Source of the DNA: Burkholderiaceae bacterium
Lineage (GTDB): Bacteria; Pseudomonadota; Gammaproteobacteria; Burkholderiales; Burkholderiaceae
DNA length: 9,877 nt
Direction: 5' to 3'
NCBI GenBank assembly: GCA_017998575.1
Contig: JAGOCV010000138.1
Location: 1 to 9,877 of the forward strand
Both the position numbers and the translations under genes were made by a program. Every line of letters starts with the position of its first letter. Positions within the stretch are counted from its first letter, which is position 1. Positions 6,917 through 9,877 of this stretch are shown one piece after another. A model generated the notes under the pieces. The model was given only the letters and a program-made list of their open reading frames with translations. It searched no databases and was not told the DNA's origin.

Positions 6917-7435
6917 TCAGGCGCCGGGCAGGCGCACGAGGAAGACGTCCTCGAAGATGAAGAAAACCGCCAGAGCCGTCAGCAGGCCGGCGACGACAGC
7001 GCCGACGGCGCGCCGCACCGGAGACACCTCGGGCGGCGTGAAGGTCCACACGAAGGCGCTCGCGAACAGCGTGGTCGCCAGCACGAAATGCACCCGGCCG
7101 ATCAGCCCGACGGCGTAGATCAGCGTGAGGGCCAGCGTGGCCAGCACGCGGCCGTTGAGCAGGGGCGGCGCCGGCTCGTCGGCGCCCGCTCGCGCGGCTG
7201 CGGCTGTCTGCGCGAGCCGCCGGCGGTGCCAGCCGCGCAGGCACAGCGCCAGGCCCAGCACGATCAGGGTTGCGCCAATGAGGCCGGGCATGAAGCCCGG
7301 CATGGTGTAGAGGGTTGAGCCCATCTGCGCGAACCGGTCCATGCGCAGCGACTCGCCCAGGATCAGCAGGCCGAACACGATCCAGCCCGCACCGCCCACC
7401 AGGTCGGAACGGGCGGTTTTTCCACCATCGCTCAT
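6917..7435 (-). CDS. tctB: Tripartite tricarboxylate transporter small membrane subunit TctB
   Basis: This is a 172-residue inner-membrane protein with about four hydrophobic segments, near residues 12-29, 47-67, 97-131 (possibly two) and 142-161. It carries the TctB-type stretch MPGFMPGLIGATLIVLGLAL (45-64) and ends FEDVFLVRLPGA. TctB pairs with TctA in the membrane; its exact role in transport is poorly defined. The frame is open up to 7504, but that would overlap the hairpin and TctC leader region and add a non-membrane, proline-rich stretch. I therefore chose the ATG at 7435 (MSDGGKTARSDLVGG), which is 78 bp after the tctC stop and 15 bp before tctA. Confidence 0.92.
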   Translation of the reverse strand: MSDGGKTARSDLVGGAGWIVFGLLILGESLRMDRFAQMGSTLYTMPGFMPGLIGATLIVLGLALCLRGWHRRRLAQTAAAARAGADEPAPPLLNGRVLATLALTLIYAVGLIGRVHFVLATTLFASAFVWTFTPPEVSPVRRAVGAVVAGLLTALAVFFIFEDVFLVRLPGA

Positions 7436-7473
7436 GATGCTTCGTCCAGGGAATTCAGGGAGGGAAATGACAG

Positions 7474-7496
7474 GCGCCCGGCAGGGCGCCGGGCGC
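7474..7496 (-). terminator. Intercistronic GC hairpin between tctC and tctB (attenuator or stabiliser)
   Basis: GCGCCCGGC (7474-7482) and GCCGGGCGC (7488-7496) give a perfect 9-bp stem with a 5-nt loop, starting 18 bp after the tctC TGA. The following CTGTCATTTCCC is a poor U tract, so full termination is unlikely. A stable hairpin here would leave binding-protein mRNA in excess over permease mRNA, as is common for binding-protein transport operons. Confidence 0.55.
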
Positions 7497-7513
7497 TGCG
7501 CCATGCGCGGCTG

Positions 7514-8524
7514 TCAGGGCTTGGGGATGCCGATGGTGTCGGGCGACACCTTGGCCTTGCCGGCTTCCTGCTGCACCCAGGCGTAAGACTGGATGGCGGG
7601 CATCACGGCCTTCTGCGCTTCGTCGCCGTAGGCGCCCGAGAACATGGCGCCCCGCGATTCGGCGTACTTCTTGAGCGCGTCGCCCTTGGCGATCTGGCTG
7701 TTCCAGAGGTTGTCCAGCGTCTGCTTGACCTCGGCCGGCACACCCTTGGGCACGAAGATGCCGAAGTAGTTGATCGGGTCCTTGAAGCCGGGCATGAACT
7801 GGGACAGCGGCGGAATGGTGCCGTAGCCCTCGATCGTCAGCGGCTTGTCGCTCACCACGGCCAGCGGGCGGATACGCTTGGCGCGGATCATGTCGGTCTG
7901 CTCGGCCGCCAGTTGCGTGGTCACCTGGGTTTCGCCCGAGAGCGTCGACACCACGGCCGGGTTGCCGCCGTCGTAGGTGACATGCTTGTAGGTGGTGCCG
8001 GTGGCGCGCGCGATGGCTTCGATCGCCGAGTGGCCGCTGGAGTTGACGCCGGCCGTCGCGACGCTCACCGAGTTGGGCTTGGCCTTCATCGCGGCCAGCA
8101 GCTCGGGCATCGTCTTGTAGGGCGTATCGGCGTTGACGCCGACCACCGAGACGTGGGCCACGGTCAGATAGAGGTTCCAGTCCTGGATCGAGGTGTCGAG
8201 CATGCCCAGCACCTTGTAGGTGCCCAGATCCTTGGCGGCGCCGGCCGTCCAGGTGTAGCCGTCCTTGGCGGCTTCGAGTGCGTTCTTGGTGCCCACCGAG
8301 CCCGAGGCGCCGGGCTGGTTCATCACCACCACCTTCTGGCCCAGCGCCTTCTCGACCTCGGCCGCCGCGACGCGCGTGACCTGATCGGTGGATCCGCCCG
8401 CGGCCCAAGGCACGATGAGCGTGATGGGGCGCGTGGGCTTCCACTGTGCGAAGGCACCAGAGGCGGCGATCGACAGGAGGCCTGCGGCCAGCAGCGAACG
8501 GGAAAGCAATCCGGATGTCGTCAT
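7514..8524 (-). CDS. tctC: Tripartite tricarboxylate transporter substrate-binding protein TctC (Bug family)
   Basis: This is a 336-residue periplasmic binding protein. Residues 1-26 form a signal peptide (MTTSGLLSRSLLAAGLLSIAASGAFA) with an AFA cleavage site before QWKP. The mature start WKPTRPITLIVPWAAGGSTD is the Bug/TctC signature, followed by ALGQKVVVMNQPGASGSVGT. It lies directly ahead of tctB and tctA, so it is the cognate ligand receptor of this transporter. The start at 8524 is supported by GGAG 9 nt upstream and by the signal peptide. Its own promoter and operator lie in the 81 bp after the tetR stop. It is clearly divergent from the second binding protein at 1937-2899, so the pair is not a recent duplication. 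Confidence 0.95.
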   Translation of the reverse strand: MTTSGLLSRSLLAAGLLSIAASGAFAQWKPTRPITLIVPWAAGGSTDQVTRVAAAEVEKALGQKVVVMNQPGASGSVGTKNALEAAKDGYTWTAGAAKDLGTYKVLGMLDTSIQDWNLYLTVAHVSVVGVNADTPYKTMPELLAAMKAKPNSVSVATAGVNSSGHSAIEAIARATGTTYKHVTYDGGNPAVVSTLSGETQVTTQLAAEQTDMIRAKRIRPLAVVSDKPLTIEGYGTIPPLSQFMPGFKDPINYFGIFVPKGVPAEVKQTLDNLWNSQIAKGDALKKYAESRGAMFSGAYGDEAQKAVMPAIQSYAWVQQEAGKAKVSPDTIGIPKP

Positions 8525-8546
8525 TTCAGCTGTCTCCTTCTCTAAT

Positions 8547-8566
8547 AATTCACTGGAAGGTTAATT
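8547..8566. promoter_or_regulatory. Predicted TetR-type operator, site C, over the tctC promoter
   Basis: AATTCACT-GGAA-GGTTAATT has the 8-4-8 layout of site A. The left half differs from AATTCACC at one base, and the right half (read in reverse complement, AATTAACC) also at one base. It overlaps the predicted -10 and start site of the tctC promoter, so a bound repressor would block transcription of the transporter and enzyme operon. Confidence 0.65.
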
Positions 8567-8592
8567 CTGGAATGCGCCCGGGAGGGCGTCAA
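8564..8592 (-). promoter_or_regulatory. Predicted sigma-70 promoter of the tctCBA-isomerase-enolase operon
   Basis: On the minus strand, TTGACG (8592-8587, 5 of 6 to consensus) and CAGAAT (8569-8564, 4 of 6) are spaced by 17 bp. The predicted start is near 8557, giving a leader of about 33 nt with a GGAG ribosome site. It lies just after the tetR stop at 8606, so tctC can be expressed separately from tetR. Confidence 0.55.
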
Positions 8593-8605
8593 CGCGGCCC
8601 GCCGT

Positions 8606-9256
8606 TCAGTTTCTCAGGACATACCCTAGGATCACATCGCACATGTGCGAGATGCGCTCGTGCTGCGCCTTCGGCGTCATGAGGCTGCGCCCGAAGATGG
8701 CCGAGAGGGTGTGGTTGTTGGAGAGGTAGAAGTAGGCCATGCCGGCGATCGACACGTACAGCTGTACCGGATCGATGCCGCCGCGGAAGATGCCTTCGGC
8801 GCGGCCGCGTTCGAGGATTTCGGCCAGCGTGGCGATCAGCGGCGAGTTCATTTCCCGCGCGCGCGAGGACTTCGTCACATGGCGCCCCTGGTGCAGGTTT
8901 TCGCTGTTGAGCAGCGTGAGGAATTCAGGGTGGGCGAGGTAGTACTCCCACGTGAATTCGGTCAGCCGGCGGATCGCCTGTGCGGGTGGCATGTCTGCCA
9001 GATGCAGCTCGCGCTCGGCCGCGCGGATGTCGGCGTAGGCCTGTTCGAGCACGGCCAGGAACAGGTCGTCCTTGCTGTTGAAGTAGTAGTAGATCAGGCG
9101 CTTGTTCACACCCGCGCGCTCGGCGATGCGGTCGACGCGCGCTCCGGCCAGGCCATGTCCTGCGAACTCGTCGCGCGCGGCCAGCAGGATGGCCGCCTGC
9201 GACCGGTCGGCGTCGCGTGCGCGTGGCTCGGTGGCGTCGATGGGAGTCGGTGGCAT
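8606..9256 (-). CDS. TetR/AcrR family transcriptional regulator
   Basis: This is a 216-residue DNA-binding regulator. The N-terminal helix-turn-helix spans about residues 20-67. RVDRIAERAGVNKRLIYYYFNSKDDLF is the typical TetR pattern, in which the regulator contacts its operator as a dimer. The C-terminal ligand domain (about 90-216) includes LTLLNSENLHQGRHV and YFYLSNNHTLSAIFG, as in many catabolic TetR regulators. The ATG at 9256 has no good Shine-Dalgarno. An in-frame TAA at 9266-9268, inside operator site D, rules out an upstream in-frame ATG. The mRNA may be leaderless or have a very short leader. It precedes the transporter operon in the same direction and probably represses itself and both downstream promoters, with release by the pathway substrate or an intermediate (inference). 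Confidence 0.93.
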   Translation of the reverse strand: MPPTPIDATEPRARDADRSQAAILLAARDEFAGHGLAGARVDRIAERAGVNKRLIYYYFNSKDDLFLAVLEQAYADIRAAERELHLADMPPAQAIRRLTEFTWEYYLAHPEFLTLLNSENLHQGRHVTKSSRAREMNSPLIATLAEILERGRAEGIFRGGIDPVQLYVSIAGMAYFYLSNNHTLSAIFGRSLMTPKAQHERISHMCDVILGYVLRN

Positions 9257-9263
9257 GGCTTGA

Positions 9264-9283
9264 ATTTAACCGTATGGTGAATT
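9264..9283. promoter_or_regulatory. Predicted TetR-type operator, site D, autoregulatory
   Basis: ATTTAACC-GTAT-GGTGAATT is an imperfect copy of the same 20-bp inverted repeat, ending 7 bp upstream of the tetR ATG. The right half is exact. A possible -10, TTAAAT (9269-9264, minus strand), lies within it, but I see no convincing -35. The position implies autorepression. The rest of 9257-9348 shows nothing else. Confidence 0.65.
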
Positions 9284-9348
9284 GTTTCGCGTGGGGTGAA
9301 CCCGCAGCAGCGGCAGGCGCCACTCGATTGTTGCTCACGCGCCGGAGC

Positions 9349-9374
9349 AAAAAAAAGCCCCGCCGAAGCGGGGC
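9349..9374 (-). terminator. Rho-independent terminator of the SWIB-domain gene
   Basis: On the minus strand, GCCCCGC-TTCG-GCGGGGC is followed by eight T residues. The 7-bp GC stem, stable UUCG tetraloop and clean U tract make this a textbook intrinsic terminator. It lies 43 bp past the SWIB stop codon and insulates the tetR region from upstream transcription. Confidence 0.95.
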
Positions 9375-9387
9375 ATCTGGCGTCGCA

Positions 9388-9405
9388 ACCGTGCCGTGGC
9401 ACGGT
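9388..9405. repeat. Inverted repeat between the SWIB stop codon and the terminator
   Basis: ACCGTGCC-GT-GGCACGGT is an 8-bp perfect inverted repeat with a 2-bp centre. As RNA it would fold with a 7-bp stem and 4-nt loop, just upstream of the terminator. It may be a 3'-UTR structure or a protein site; no function can be assigned. Confidence 0.35.
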
Positions 9406-9417
9406 GCGTCACCCGTC

Positions 9418-9870
<453 letters not shown>

Positions 9871-9877
9871 TCAAGTT

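Noticed and set aside
5618..7318. Long plus-strand open frame opposite tctA and tctB
   Set aside because: His/Gln/Asp/Arg-rich composition mirroring antisense hydrophobic codons; not a plausible protein.
8948..8962. CGTGAATTCGG inside the tetR coding region as an operator
   Set aside because: Matches half of the motif only and lies within codons of the conserved protein; no paired arm at the right spacing.
9291..9303. GGGGTGAACCC near the tetR operator as a fifth operator copy
   Set aside because: Only one half resembles the motif (GGTGAA); the partner half and 4-bp spacer are missing.

Overview
This window looks like part of a Burkholderiales chromosome, most likely from a Comamonadaceae bacterium such as a Variovorax or Acidovorax relative. 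The evidence is the high G+C content, two Bug-type periplasmic binding proteins, a complete TctA/TctB permease, and a SWIB-domain protein with a lysine/alanine/proline repeat tail. The genus is an inference. All nine complete or near-complete genes, and the partial one at the left edge, lie on the minus strand. Transcription therefore runs from high to low coordinates.

In transcription order, the right edge (9418-9877) holds a SWIB-domain, histone-H1-like protein. Its 5' end is lost or disrupted at the window edge, and a strong intrinsic terminator (9349-9374) isolates it from what follows. Next is a TetR-family regulator (8606-9256), then a tripartite tricarboxylate transporter unit: binding protein TctC (7514-8524), small membrane subunit TctB (6917-7435) and large permease TctA (5387-6901). 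ATGA stop/start overlaps join TctA to a TIM-barrel sugar isomerase/epimerase (4560-5390), and that gene to an enolase-superfamily enzyme (3145-4563). After a 245-bp gap with its own predicted promoter comes a second binding protein (1937-2899). It is followed by a Gfo/Idh/MocA oxidoreductase (653-1828) and a DUF993 aldolase-like protein (1-642) that runs off the left edge.

The set reads as a catabolic locus. A periplasmic binding protein captures a carboxylated, probably sugar-derived compound, and TctAB imports it. A dehydrogenase, an isomerase/epimerase, an enolase-superfamily enzyme and a DHDPS-fold lyase then process it. The substrate cannot be read from the sequence.

The most useful new observation is a 20-bp inverted repeat, consensus AATTCACC-N4-GGTGAATT, found four times and only between genes. 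One copy is in the tetR leader, one is on the predicted promoter of the first TctC gene, one is on the predicted promoter of the second TctC gene, and one is about 178 bp further upstream of that. This makes the whole locus look like one local TetR regulon controlled at two or three promoters. A GC-rich hairpin also follows each binding-protein gene and may set binding-protein dosage.
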